A DNA stretch of 64,000 nt from Agriotes lineatus (GCA_940337035.1 OW679197.1:54581903-54645902), one strand, 5' to 3'; shown: positions 10,220 to 21,525, counted from the first letter of the stretch. The notes: generated from the letters alone by a model not told the origin. Numbers and translations: made by a program.

Positions 10220-11480
10220 TAAAAAACTCTGAAGATGTTTTACTATCCCAAGAACAAAGTTAGTTCTAATCTCTAAGTGTATCGCTGCAAGGGTACGAGA
10301 AAGTTTCGGCAGGGTCTAAACGTTTTGCAAGTTTCTAGTTGGGCTGGTGCAAATCGATAATCGGCCATTAAGCCACATATCAGCGCCGACTTTCATAGTT
10401 GACGGTAAAAATCGCGTACAAGGGAGCAATAAAAGATAAGAGCGTCTAAGTCTGAAGTGGAGGAAATTACGGAGGTCCCAGGAAGCGAACTTCTCGGTAT
10501 CAGGACTGTAATGTCTCGACGGGGCAATTGTAATTTTGAAACAAAAGGAGCGTTTAGTCAAACGAAATAGCTTTTTTCTGGCTTAATCTGGGATTATGAA
10601 TCTTTTACATCGTCCCGGGGGATACCTGGATGATGACTGCCTTTTAAGGGGATATATTACCTTTCGTGCTGTAGGAGTAGTAATCTCCCCGGATTCGATT
10701 ATTTAATCGCATGAAAGGCATTTTATTCTTCGGAACATGTAATAAATTCGAATCTGATGTAATATGACGCTCCGAGTTATTAGCTGCATGTGACGACATC
10801 GATTTTTAATAAATTTGAAAGGGCTTAGCTCGCACGCTTCTTTGGGCACACAAGAAACGCCTGGGGTTGATATTGGGGCAGTAGGTCTCATTGATTTCCG
10901 TCCCATCATCCACTACCCACGCACCTTAAACCTTAAAATATCCTTTGATGTTATTTTAAAAGCACTTAAAACTTACCTTTTGTCGTTTGGGCTTTCCATG
11001 GAAAGCTTTGTAGGGACATTTAAATATTTTGTAGACCTTTTATACAAATTCAGACTGGATTATGAAACGATATTTGGCATTTTCGTGAAGCTTTTATTAA
11101 GAAAATGTCAAAGTTTTAGCATCGAAGAAACGATACTATTTTAGAAGAAATGATTGATCTCAAATTCTGATCGATGTAATTGGGAGAAGCATAAGTTGCT
11201 ACAACAAATTGTAAAGCAAACACACGGAGCAATTTAGAACTATTTTGGCCTAGATTCTAGCTTGTGCGTCATGCTTTTCTATATAATATTTACATGGAGC
11301 ACTTCTTCCTAATCTTATTTTTGCCTTGAATATTGTTATTTCGTAGCATTTTCCTTGTTATGGTTTAGAAAAGTTTATTTAACTACGCTATTTAGCAAGA
11401 CTATTTTTAGTTCTGCCCGTTCCCAGAATATATCTGTCTTATCACCAATTTTTTAAATATAGCTGAAGGTTCCTTCGAAC
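10220..11480. other. Mixed intronic DNA, no gene recognised
   Basis: The sequence includes a moderately GC-richer patch (10280-10720) and AT-rich flanks. An open frame at 10815-11144 (109 codons, +) has no recognisable domain and is probably chance. Confidence 0.4.
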
Positions 11481-11484
11481 GAAA

Positions 11485-11848
11485 TAAATCTGGCGGCACT
11501 CAAACAATTTTTGTAGCTGTAATATGTAAGGAAAAGAGGAGGATCTGCCACACCTTCCTGTGGGACGCCACATTAATTTTCTGATGCAAGAAGGTGTGTG
11601 TATCGTATTGCATTATAAATACAACTGTTATGACGTTTAGAATTAAATGTGTTGCTTCAAACAAAGTCAATTTGGTGGTACTAAAACCGTTTTTGTAGCT
11701 GTAATGTATACGCAACAGAAGAGAACCTACCACACTTCCGTGTGGGACGCCACAATAATTTTCTGATGCACGGGGATGTGTGTATCGAATTGCAGGATAA
11801 ATAAAATTGTTTACGAAGTTCTGAAATTATTCTGTAGCATTTTTTTCA
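11485..11848. repeat. 182-bp tandem duplication
   Basis: Two adjacent copies share TTTTTGTAGCTGTAAT (starting about 11509 and 11691), then GTGGGACGCCACA and AATTTTCTGATGCA, then GTGTGTATCG. The offset is 182 bp and the copies differ by scattered substitutions. No coding potential is evident. Confidence 0.8.
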
Positions 11849-12059
11849 TTAAATCAGCTCTACTGAGCACAGTAGGCTATAGATGCATTTTTCTGTAGCA
11901 GACGTTTAATACTTCAGCTTAAATGGATATTTTGATTGTCTTCCCCGTCTAAGGCTATCAGATTTTTAAGCATTCCATTGTGGAATTACCCATGCGATGT
12001 CGTAATAATATTGAAGAAGAGGTCACTCGTTATGGTCACCCCATTTGCATAAAACAAAG

Positions 12060-12735
12060 TTTCTGATGGCTCCCAAGCCATAACTCATAACCGGGCAGTT
12101 TTACGGACTTCCTCCGTGCTTTCACTCTCCCGTAATCGTCCCTTTGACAAAGCAACTGCGTCACCTGTCCTCGCAAAAATCCAGGTGCTCGGCCTTCTGG
12201 ACGCTCTCGAAGCACACGAACCCATCAATCCGCTAATCAAAACGGAGCAAATTATTCGCAGCTATCGACCGCAGCCCGAAGGCAGTGATTAACTGGCACA
12301 GTGGTTCGTAAAATGGAAATTGCAACAATTAACGACGAGTTAGACGCGGATTTTATTGTGCCGAGATTCGAGGAGGAGGTGCTGGGTGCAGGAAATGAAC
12401 CCAATAAATCAAAAGGGTCGATTTGTCGAGTGACCGCGTGATATCTGATATTTGCGACCGGACGCCGCGTAATGGATGAGCCATCGACAAACAGACGCAC
12501 AAACAGACAGACGTGTACATGACGGATCGCCGATTTCTTGGCTGATGCGTCGTCGTCGCGGCGAATTGGCCAAATCGAGGATGGCTTGCTCAACAAGTAC
12601 CTTCTGCCATTCCCATTCCGTCTCGGTTGATAATAGATCGTTCCTTGATGGAGTCCACTCTCGACCAAAGCCCTATGAAGGGTTCATTAGTCTCACCATG
12701 CCCTGGACACCATTGCTCGCGTTTATGGTGCGTTT
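12060..12735. promoter_or_regulatory. GC-rich non-coding island, candidate enhancer
   Basis: About 675 bp of high-complexity, GC-richer sequence. Open frames on both strands (12252-12668 -, 12476-12760 +) overlap each other and lack domain features, which fits elevated GC rather than coding. No splice-bounded exon is apparent. A short GACAGAC-like run occurs near 12485-12510. Candidate cis-regulatory sequence of dac, by inference only. Confidence 0.4.
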
Positions 12736-13376
12736 CTGTATAACATTAGTGGCAAGATAATATCTTTTTCGGCGACTGTCATCGAAACTAGATTTTTCTG
12801 TCATTTGATAACTGAAAGTTGACATTCACCGCTGAGCAGTTTCAGCATTTTTTCGCTCACCGAGCGTTTTGGGTTTCAATCGTCGAAAAAATAGTATGTA
12901 TATTTCGAGCTAAAAGTGTTCTTGCTTGCCGCTTTGGTATGATTGCTGGTTTCGGCTGCGCCTCAATTAGCAATACTCATGCGCAAGCGACAAGAATGCA
13001 CTTTCAGCTCTATACATACAATATACTATTCTTACATCTTATGTCATACAAATGTGCATTTTTATCTCTGAATATAAGTACATCTAAACATTAAAATTTC
13101 AGCTAAGTAAGATTTTTAGATATTAGTTACTAAAAATCGATTTGAAAAATAAAATTTTCCAAAGAGAAATTCGTATTCGAAAACCCTAAAGTTCTTCATA
13201 CTGAATCACATCTAAAAAAACGTTTACTTCTTGTACGTATTGAAATTAAAGATCACCGACTGTAATTAATTATAAAACAGATACTGAAATCCTAAACAAA
13301 ACATACTACAATATCTTAATTAAAAAACAACAATAATCACAATTACTCTTAATTTAAAAAAAATCCTTTTAACAAT

Positions 13377-14035
13377 TACTCCCCCTTTTTACTTCCTTTT
13401 ACAATAAAGGAAGTATTGGATTCACCCCAAAAATTCGAAACATATTTTTTTCCATTGGTCTTGTTGTCTGTCTGTCTGTCTGTCTGTCTGTGTGTCTGTG
13501 AACAGAATATCTCAAAAACGAAAAGAGGTGTGGGGTTGCAACTTCATATATACGTTCTGTGTACTATGTAGATGCGACAGTAAGCTTTTGAAGAAAATTG
13601 CATAACCGGAAGTAGGTGTTTTACTCTTGTGATTTTTCAGTTTTTTTCGATTTTTTCAAAAACGGCTCTAACGATTTTTTTCAAACTTCTTATTTTTATT
13701 ACATTTTTAATGTATATTGATGTGAGATAGGTGATTTTCCAGTTGAATACTTCTAAAATGGGTTTCTTTTGTTTTTTTTTTCTATTTTTTTATTAACTCC
13801 TATTTTAGATAGAACAGCCGGTATATTATTACATTTTTGAATTAAGCTTAAAATTCTAGAGAAAATTTGTCTCTTCACCTAACGCTCTATTTTGCACCGT
13901 TTTTGTAGAATTTGTAATTTTTTAAAATTTTTTACAAATGCTTAAAGATTTCAAATCAAATTTTTGGCCAATTATAAGATCACTGTAAAAGGAAGTTGTG
14001 TGCGTGTATCACACCAGATTTTTATTCTTAAAGTA
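13377..14035. repeat. Interspersed repeat with internal (GTCT)n
   Basis: The left end TTTTACAATAAAGGAAGT is mirrored by CTGTAAAAGGAAGT near 13983. Between them lie a TGTC-type microsatellite (about 13465-13500, several GTCT units), a GAATATCTCAAAAACG motif and T-rich sequence. This arrangement (GGAAGT end, GTCT run, ATATCTC) looks like a non-autonomous repeat family common in invertebrate genomes. The family name is not assigned. Confidence 0.5.
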
Positions 14036-14805
14036 ATAAATTTTATAAATAATTTCAAAATAGAATTTTCTTATTTTAATATATTAACAAAAAAAAAACA
14101 ATAATTTCACCTCACCCCCAATATAACCTTTTTTAATTCACAATACTCGGGCTGCCACGCTATGTCAAACGTTTCGCTCATAGATGTCACCAACAACCTT
14201 TTTTGTGACGTATATAAAATGGCTAAAAATTTTCAGCTTAAAAATATTCTAATTATCAGTGCATAAATAAGTATATTTTATTTCTACTATAGATAAATCA
14301 ACAAAGATTGCCTGCTTAAACTTTTTATGAAAAAATTAACAATTTCCCAAATTTGGGGTTATGAAGGTCAAAGAGCCACGCCGATTTTAATTTTGTAATT
14401 TGCCTTTCGGGCACGAACTAAATGAAGGAATAAATAACAACTACGTTGTTTTTGATCTAATGTAGCAAATTGGATTACAATACAATAAGCTTCGTCACCT
14501 TTTACTTACAGACATTTCTTTATAACCTACAAATTTGGTATCAAGATTACATAGGAATAACAATTTTCAGTAAGTACGTTTCACTCATACAAAAAATGTT
14601 TCGACAAATACAGGTAACACTACAACTTTCATTAACCAAATCACAGTTATAAATATAGTTGAAACCATTTCTTTCAGCAGAAAATCAAGTAACTGGAGGC
14701 AAAAATAATGTGCGTGCTTACTTTCCGACAAGAAGCCAAAACAAACAAAAACTAAAGGACTTGAATTATATAATGAAACGAAAACAGTAAACAGTGCGTT
14801 TTATA

Positions 14806-15433
14806 CAGGCTGTCCCGCGAGGAAAGGTACAAAAGTTCGGAACGTGTTCCTTAGGTAAATTCGAGTCGAAAATATTTATACAAACATGGTCCGCAAATGC
14901 TTCCTTATCGAAATATGACATTTCTTAAATTTGGCCCCGCCGCACTATGCTAGAAATGTAGTTGAATATTTAAATACCACTTTTCCTGGACGTTGGATCG
15001 GACGGGGCGGCCCAGTTTCTTGGCCATCCCGATCACACGATTTAAATCCCCTAGATTACTACCTACTTGTGGGGACACATGAAGACTTTGGTGTATGTGG
15101 AGAAATCACGTACTAGGGATGAACTTCATAAAATTATTGAAGTTGCTGCTGACATTAGAAACAACTGCCGTGTTATCCGAAAAGCCGTCAATCACATCTA
15201 TAAACGGGCCAGGCTATGCTTGCGGTGTGAAGGTGGTCATTTTGAACAATTATTGTAATAATTTTTTTTGTTAATAAAAGAGATTTTCCTCTAGTACCTA
15301 CTACTAAAATTTTAAAAATGTCATATCTCGATAAGGAAGCATTTGCGGACCATGTTCATATAGACATTTTCGACTCGAATTTACCTGAGGAACACGTCCT
15401 GAAATTTTTTACCTTACCTCGCGGGACACCCTG
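14806..15433 (+). mobile_element. Internally deleted mariner-like element, ~115-bp TIRs
   Basis: The 628-bp element begins CAGGCTGTCCCGCGAGG and ends CCTCGCGGGACACCCTG, flanked by TA on both sides (14804-14805, 15434-15435), the usual Tc1/mariner target. The TIRs are ~115 bp and highly similar. Inside, the plus strand keeps only the transposase C-terminus: APPHYARNVVEYLN, FPGRWIGRGGPV, a DLNPLDYY motif (its Asp is the likely third catalytic residue) and a GGHFEQLL end. The left TIR runs straight into APPHYAR, so the N-terminus and first catalytic Asp are gone. A 1-bp frameshift near 15070 splits the remainder. Confidence 0.9.
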
Positions 15434-15465
15434 TATGTTAATAATAGATAAACTTATTGGTGAAC

Positions 15466-16190
15466 TACTACAAAGAAAAACATTAAATTTTAAAACAAAA
15501 TTTGACACACATTACTGGCCACGAAAAAAATTTTTGCAATACAAACACTATTTTCATCTAAAGTTTATTAATTTTTCCAGTTTAAGATTTACAAAAATTG
15601 AATAATGTTTTAACTATTAACCACTCAACCACTGAAACTTTATGATGGGGAAAAATCTACTTTATTTAAAAAACAAAAATATAATTGTAAGTATTTGTCA
15701 TTCAGCAACCACATTCTTAAGAATATTAATAAAAATTGATTTCCAGCAGGATTTAAAATCGAAAATTAAAACATACACTAATTTTGCTTACTAAAATATA
15801 AAAGTTTAAAGATAATGAAATAAAAATGAATTTTAATGGTTACTACAAAGAAAAATATTAAATTTAAAACATAATTGACGCAAGTTACCAGGTAAAGGAG
15901 AACAAGTTTACAATACAAGTACTATTTTCATCTAAAGCTTAATTTCTTTATTCCAGATTAAGATTCACAAAAATTTGTAATATTGCTTAAACAATTAACT
16001 ACTCAACCTCTCAAACTTTATGGAGGAAAAAAATACCTTTATTAAAAAACAAAAAGTATTTGTCATTCAGCAAACACCTTTTTTCAATAATAATAAAAAT
16101 TGTTTTCCAGCTGGATTAAAAATCCAAAATTAAAACACACACTAATTTTGCTTACTAATGATATAAAAGTTTGCAGTTGTGAAAATAAAA
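15466..16190. repeat. 375-bp tandem duplication
   Basis: Two consecutive diverged copies start at about 15466 and 15841, each with TACTACAAAGAAAAA. Landmarks in both are CTATTTTCATCTAAAG, TTTGTCATTCAGCAA and ACTAATTTTGCTTACTAA. The duplication begins about 30 bp beyond the mariner end. It is AT-rich and non-coding. Confidence 0.8.
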
Positions 16191-16239
16191 ACAAAATAAA
16201 ATGAATAAAAGTAGTTGAAATAATCCTACTCAAATATGA

Positions 16240-16410
16240 AATTGCAGTGAGGCTGTTATTCTTTCACATACATAATTGTTGTCTTTGTATTCCTTTCAGA
16301 CCTATCATGTAAAAGGCTATTTTGATTTTATAATATGTAAATGTCTGATGAAGCTGGAATGCCAGCGAAACGTAACAATTCTTTTTTAATAAAATCTTTA
16401 ATATGTTAAA
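16240..16410 (+). ncRNA. Hammerhead-like core motif (Penelope-type end?)
   Basis: CTGATGA (16345-16351) plus one A, a perfect 5-bp stem GCTGG/CCAGC with an AATG loop, then GAAA (16367-16370) and CGTAAC. CUGAUGA-stem-GAAA is the conserved core of hammerhead ribozymes, which are known in Penelope-like retroelement ends. The extra A before the stem and the lack of an evident stem III with cleavage site argue for a degenerate copy. A similar motif lies in the GIY-YIG Penelope remnant at 39.7 kb. An AATAAAA follows at about 16389. Confidence 0.45.
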
Positions 16411-16689
16411 TCGACAATACGAATTTCTTTTTGGAAAATATTATTTTTCAAATCGATTTTTAGTAACTAATATTTAAAAAACATACTTAGCTGATTTTTT
16501 CCAATCAACTTTTAATTACTAAAACAGCTGTATTCAAATTTTTAATTTAATTAAAATTTCATTTTTAACAAAATCCGGATTGGATCATTCTGAGTACCTA
16601 ATAATTTCTTTTAATGATGGAAATCCTATCTCAGTTAATAAAAAGGCCCCAAACAGTCGATCGTTTATGATCTACTTCGAAATCAAGTG

Positions 16690-18070
16690 AACTTTGGTAG
16701 GATTATATTACACGCTAAGTTTAATCTTAGATTCTTTCGAGTTCATCATTCCCAACTTCCAATTTTTGCTTTTACCTTTAGATATTCTGCTTTTTTCATG
16801 CTATATGTTAATTTTAACACTTTTCTGTTACTAGTCAGTATTGATAAATACATTTCTTTCATGAATGGTTGGTAACAAGTTGCTTATGTATATTCTTTTT
16901 TTATGACTCGTGCCACTAATTGGGCGAACTTTCTCAAATTCCAAATGTTTGCTATTACCATTAAGAGATTCTGAACTCTTTACACATGTTCTTTTGAATA
17001 CTTTTATTAAATATAATATTTTCCCCTGAATGTAGTCAGTGTCCTCGCAGTAGTTGTATTTATATTTTTCTTCGGTGACCTATTATCATCGTTATGGATT
17101 TATCGTTCTAAAATCTTCTTCTTCAGTTGGCATTACAACCCGGGGTAGGTTTTGTGCTGCTCTACAATGGTATGCCATATTTTCTTATCGGTAGCTATAG
17201 TACACCAGTTTCTCCATCTAAGTTTCTTAAGCTCCCCCACTATATCATCTTTCTACCTTTTCATAGGCCTGCCTCTCTCTATGTCTTGTTTTGCAAGGTT
17301 TCCATTCAGTTATCCTTCTCGTTGGTCTTTCTAACTCCATTCTTCGTATATGACCCAGCCATCTAATACGTTGAGATTTCATAAACCTCATTATATCGTC
17401 TCCATGAATTAATGATTCAGCTCATGATTCATGTTGGATTTCCATGATCCATCCGCTTCTTGCATATGTTCAAAATCGTTCTAAATACTAATTTTCGTTT
17501 TACTCTTAAAAAGTTTTTTTTCTAGTTTCTTTGATACAGTCAGTATAACAGATCTGCTTCTTTCATGAAATGTTTGTTGGTAGCAAGCTGTTATTTATCA
17601 TCAAATTCAGCTATAACCCTTCTTATGATTTTATCGTTCTCAAATACCAATTTTTATTTTTTACTAATAGCAATTCTACGTTTTTCTTATGTTCTGTCAG
17701 TACTTTTCGAATCTCCAGTCAATATTTATAAATACACTTTTTGATATTGATATTTACCTTCTTATTCCATTATCTGCTCTCCGTAGATGTTCACTGATTT
17801 TATTTTACCTTTACAGATACTACTTTACACGCTTTGGGTATAACACGTTTCTTTGAATATTTTTTCAATCCAGACAATATCGATAGATATGCTTCGTCTA
17901 GTAGTCGAAGTTATCTTCTTTTTCCATGACCCGTTTTCCTTATGGATTCATCGTTATCAAATATCAATTGTTATCTACCTTTATAAATGCTTCTGTTTTC
18001 CTATGATACATTTCCTTCTTTCACCCAGTATTGATCGGGGCACCTTTTTGCGGGTTGGCTATGAGCTGCA
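16690..18070. repeat. Degenerate tandem repeat, ~300-bp units
   Basis: Motifs such as TTATGGATTTATCGTTCT, TTATGATTTTATCGTTCT and TTATGGATTCATCGTTAT recur at about 17091, 17622 and 17940, each followed by AAATA-CAAT-type sequence. Phrases like CAGTATTGATAAATACA and TTTCTTTCATGAA also repeat. Units are strongly diverged and T-rich. A LINE inserted at 17113-17474. Confidence 0.55.
17113..17474 (-). mobile_element. 5'-truncated LINE tail with target-site duplication
   Basis: Minus-strand translation gives RWLGHIRRMELERPTRRITEW, then after a frameshift a GRPMKR piece, KDDIVGELKKLRWRNW and TDKKIWHTIVEQHKTYPGL-stop. This is the typical tail of insect LINE pol. The end after the stop is AACTGAAGAAGAAGAT. 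The insertion is bounded by the 11-bp duplication ATCGTTCTAAA (17102-17112 and 17475-17485), as expected for target-primed reverse transcription. One internal frameshift and a stop make it dead. Confidence 0.85.
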
Positions 18071-18074
18071 AAGT

Positions 18075-19535
18075 ATTTGTTTACGTTAATTTCCTATGGA
18101 ATATTCCTCCTTTACGTTGATCGTATTCGGATAAATATTTTCTGCTGCACCACTTTTCTGTGATTAATTTATATTTTCGTTCTGTTAACGTACTGACACC
18201 CAGTTTGCTAGAGTTCTGCTTATGAAAATAAGTTTTGTAACAAAACTCCTAATAAGAGAGAAAAATAAACTCTTCTCAATAGTGTCAGAACGATATTTGA
18301 CGTGTGTTAAAAATATGAAGGTTAATGCAAATATCTCGAAAATTATAATAAAAAATATTTGAATTGATTTCTTTGCTATAACTTGAAAATTATTCTATTT
18401 TAGGTTCGCTCTATAAACCTTGGGTTTGAATAAGTTGCTTCAGTAAATTTTCTCTAACTTGCATGGTGTTTTTATGTTAATCCAGAAACTTTTCATCTAA
18501 ATTTCTTTCAAACTTTAACTGAAATTCAGATTTACCACCATTCTCAAAATTTTATTATGGCTGTGATTACCAACCTCACCAAAACTTCAAATTAGCTTAC
18601 TCTTAAAGTTAATTTACTATTGTATAATAATTACCAGCATTTCTAGACACATAAATCAAAACCTGCAAACCAAGGGAATCTTGAAAAAAATGAAGCTTTT
18701 AATGCAATACTATTTTTATGTGTGTTTTAACCAAGTAACTTAATATAACATAAGGAAGGATTGTTTACTGTACGCATATACCTTTAATTTATAAATTTAA
18801 TTTTAAATTCGCTTGAAGATTATTTTACTATGCCGAAACATATCTAACGTTAAAAAATATAAAAATGTGGGTACAGACAACCAACAACTTTTTTTAAGCA
18901 ATGAACCCGACAAGGATGAACCACTTCAATTTAATTGAAAATTATGAGCTAAATAAAAGACAATTTTTAGTACATATAAATCAGGTATCTTACTATTACA
19001 AACAGAAAACAATATGGTGCTATAGACATCTAGGGTTTTTCTACAAAAAATACAGCTTTATGTCATAATTGAAACCCAAAGAAATGATTCAATTCAATAG
19101 TTTCATTAGCAACAACATTATATAAGAGTGTTATCTGTTCGATTTGTTTCTAAAATAAACAATAAAGGATTAAAGTAATAGATAATTAATAAATTTACTT
19201 GTTTTTCGAAAAGCAACTCATAAAGTTGAACTTTTTTTCAAATTTAACTGCTTTTTAGCTATACTTTCTGAGATTTCGAAATATATAGAGGAAAAGCTGA
19301 CAGAACTGATTTGACAAATGTAGTAGTGAAAGTGTTTTAACGATAATAGGCAACACTTTCATGTGATATGATTTATTTAATTGTTTAACAAATTTTCCCA
19401 AGTATCTTCTTCTCTTTATCAACCATTGTTTCAATGAACGCCACACAAAGTAATTATTTGAAGTAACGATCTTAATTGTTGATCTGTATAAATCCAGATG
19501 TATCAATTAAAGCTTACTATCGTTGATTCTATCTA
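18075..19535. other. AT-rich intronic DNA, nothing recognised
   Basis: About 1.4 kb of very AT-rich sequence without recognisable coding, terminal repeats or GC-rich islands. A minus open frame at 19255-19506 has no domain features. Confidence 0.5.
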
Positions 19536-19539
19536 GCTT

Positions 19540-20010
19540 TTTACTCGTAAGTTGACCTTCGTCTATCCTATTATCGTATATCTTGAGCTTGTCATCTTCA
19601 ACTGTTCTGATCACTCATATACTCCTGTAATCTTTTTCCACGTTTTCTTCGATCTGCCTTCTTTTTCATTGAATCTGTTCATCAAACATTTTTTTGTCGT
19701 CTCTACTTGCTCCATTCTTATTAAGTGATCCAGTTGCTTTGATGAACCCTCTAATGAGCTACTGTCCAAACTCATTTTTAAGTTCTTCTCCAGATGTTGT
19801 CATTTACGTTAATTCGCCCTTTCGAATATTTTCGTTACGTAATCCTTAAGCCCTTTTCGCAGATCAATTGTAACTTCTTGCAATCCATAAAAGAAACCCT
19901 TTACTGTTTGAGTAGCCTTTATTGTGCCGATTTTCAAGGATGACAAAGTTTAAATCTACTGCAAGTGGAAGCTCAGCCTGAATTCAACACTCCCTTGATA
20001 ATTTCAAGGG
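19540..20010 (-). mobile_element. Possible LINE fragment
   Basis: The minus strand is rich in Lys/Glu/Arg-type codons and reads pieces such as SRDDKKMFDEQIQ and RTVEDDKLKIYDNRID, the style of insect LINE pol linkers. No diagnostic RT motif is present, so the call is weak. Confidence 0.3.
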
Positions 20011-20019
20011 CTGTTGGAG

Positions 20020-20985
20020 CATTCGAGCTCCCCTACAGTACGCGACTACGGCAGTCGTAATGTAAATGCTGTTTCTGGTTGTTATCTTAGAATAATCTTT
20101 CATAAATTGGACTTTTATTGTATTTCCGAGTAGCAAACGTTAATGGAGGCGCAATACTTGTTTAGTTTTTTGAAATATGAGAGAAGCGATAGTCTGTATT
20201 AAACAGGTGCTATTAAATTAGTTTAGGTGTGTAAAGGTTATACAAAGGGGGTTATTACTATAGATGAGATTGACGGCGTAGTGTATCTTTTAGAGTAGGA
20301 GTAGATCCACATTTTCTCGATTGGAAATAAAATTTAAACAATACTACAACTTCCTCACTTTTATGTTTTTGACTTGGCTAACTCAGTTTTTCGTCTTTAG
20401 TTAATGGTATACGAGTAGGTATGCCAGCACAAATCTTCTATGATCAGTAGCACTAAGAGTGTCTGTGTGACCATATCGAAACTATGTTAATATGCATTTT
20501 TAAAATAGGAGGTAGTGCTATAGTCAGGATTGACAGCTAAGTGCGGACATTAGACCAGGATTAGATCTGCCAATGCTGAACTTCCTGGCTGAAAATGAGA
20601 ATTGGTCGAGAACTGATTGGCTGCAGTAAATTTCTGTATTTGGTTTGCTCTTTTCTGTATCTTTGTCATCAATTTAATCATGAGGGGGAAGGTATAAATT
20701 TTACTTAATTAATACTATCAAGGCTACTTGTGGCAGATGCTCAATAAATTGACTTTCTACAACAATAGGATTTGATGCTACGTTCGAAATGGTAAATTTT
20801 CTAATCTTGGAACTGCAAGAACTTTTACTTTTTCCAAAGTCGGATCTATTTTGATTTTTTCCTGGAGAGCTGCTGCACAAATGTAGTCGGTGCTCTTATA
20901 CGAAAAACCCGAGTATTTGATACGGCACAGAAGCGAGGAGAAGGCAAAAAGGAGGAACAAATAAATAGCGAGCTGGTAAGCCGGC
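20020..20985. other. Intronic DNA, nothing recognised
   Basis: No coding signal. The phrase CTATAGTCAGGATTGACAG at about 20519 loosely echoes CTATAGATGAGATTGACGG near 20259, perhaps an old ~260-bp duplication. Confidence 0.35.
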
Positions 20986-20989
20986 ATCG

Positions 20990-21525
20990 CCATGAATCAA
21001 GTAAAGATGCCCTTAGGGCTGTATTGTTTATCAGCTGTCCAGTAGCCGACTCTCCCCGAGCTCGCGGTTATTGGGGCCGTTTGTATCATTCTGACAACAT
21101 AATAGAAAACCACACTGGGCTTAGATTAAGGCGCTGGTCGCTTCTTTAGCCATTTATGTCAGCGATGCTTTATGCCGCTATCAATAACGCATTTTTCCGC
21201 AATCGGAAGTGCAGGTACTCGGGATTTTCGCGGCGCCCCGGGGCCCGCTATTTGCATTACGTCCTTAAAAACGTCGAATAATAAAAACGAGGATGCGCCC
21301 TCTCTTGTTCGACGTTTAGTCACAGTCGACTTCACGCGGCCAGGAAACAAACAGACCCGTTTGGCTGGAAAATTAAATAATTTGTAAATACATTCGTCTC
21401 AATCGGCGGCTCCTTACGTGCCCCCGATTCGCTCCTTCCGAGTGTAATCTACATTCTGGAATTCCAGCCAGCAAGTAATTGGAATTGACTGGACTGGAAA
21501 CGTCTGACGTACGTCAAGCACTGTT
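20990..21525. promoter_or_regulatory. GC-rich non-coding island, candidate enhancer
   Basis: High-complexity sequence with a GCGGCGCCCCGGGGCCCGC core near 21229-21247, overlapping open frames on both strands with no domain features, and no splice-flanked exon. It is the nearest strong GC-rich island upstream of the dac exon, about 4.4 kb away. A regulatory role is inferred only from composition and location. Confidence 0.4.

Larger units (their letters stand above)
13099..16494. repeat. 3.4-kb interval bounded by 79-bp inverted arms
   Basis: The left arm (13099-13177) begins TCAGCTAAGTA and contains TTAGTTACTAAAAATCGATT. The right arm (16416-16494) is its reverse complement with a handful of mismatches and ends TACTTAGCTGA. 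The arms could be the TIRs of a large composite DNA element or two inverted copies of one repeat. The interior contains an interspersed repeat, a mariner, a tandem duplication and a hammerhead-like motif, so it has been repeatedly invaded. No transposase of its own is visible. Confidence 0.75.

Noticed and set aside
10815..11144. 109-codon open frame on the plus strand as a gene
   Set aside because: Leu/Phe/Lys-rich, no domain, no flanking splice signals, and similar lengths occur by chance in AT-rich DNA.
12252..12668. 138-codon minus-strand open frame as a protein gene
   Set aside because: It overlaps another open frame on the opposite strand in a GC-rich island, has no recognisable domain and no conserved-looking residues.
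13465..13500. (GTCT)n as an independent microsatellite feature
   Set aside because: It is an internal part of the interspersed repeat at 13.4-14.0 kb and was reported there.
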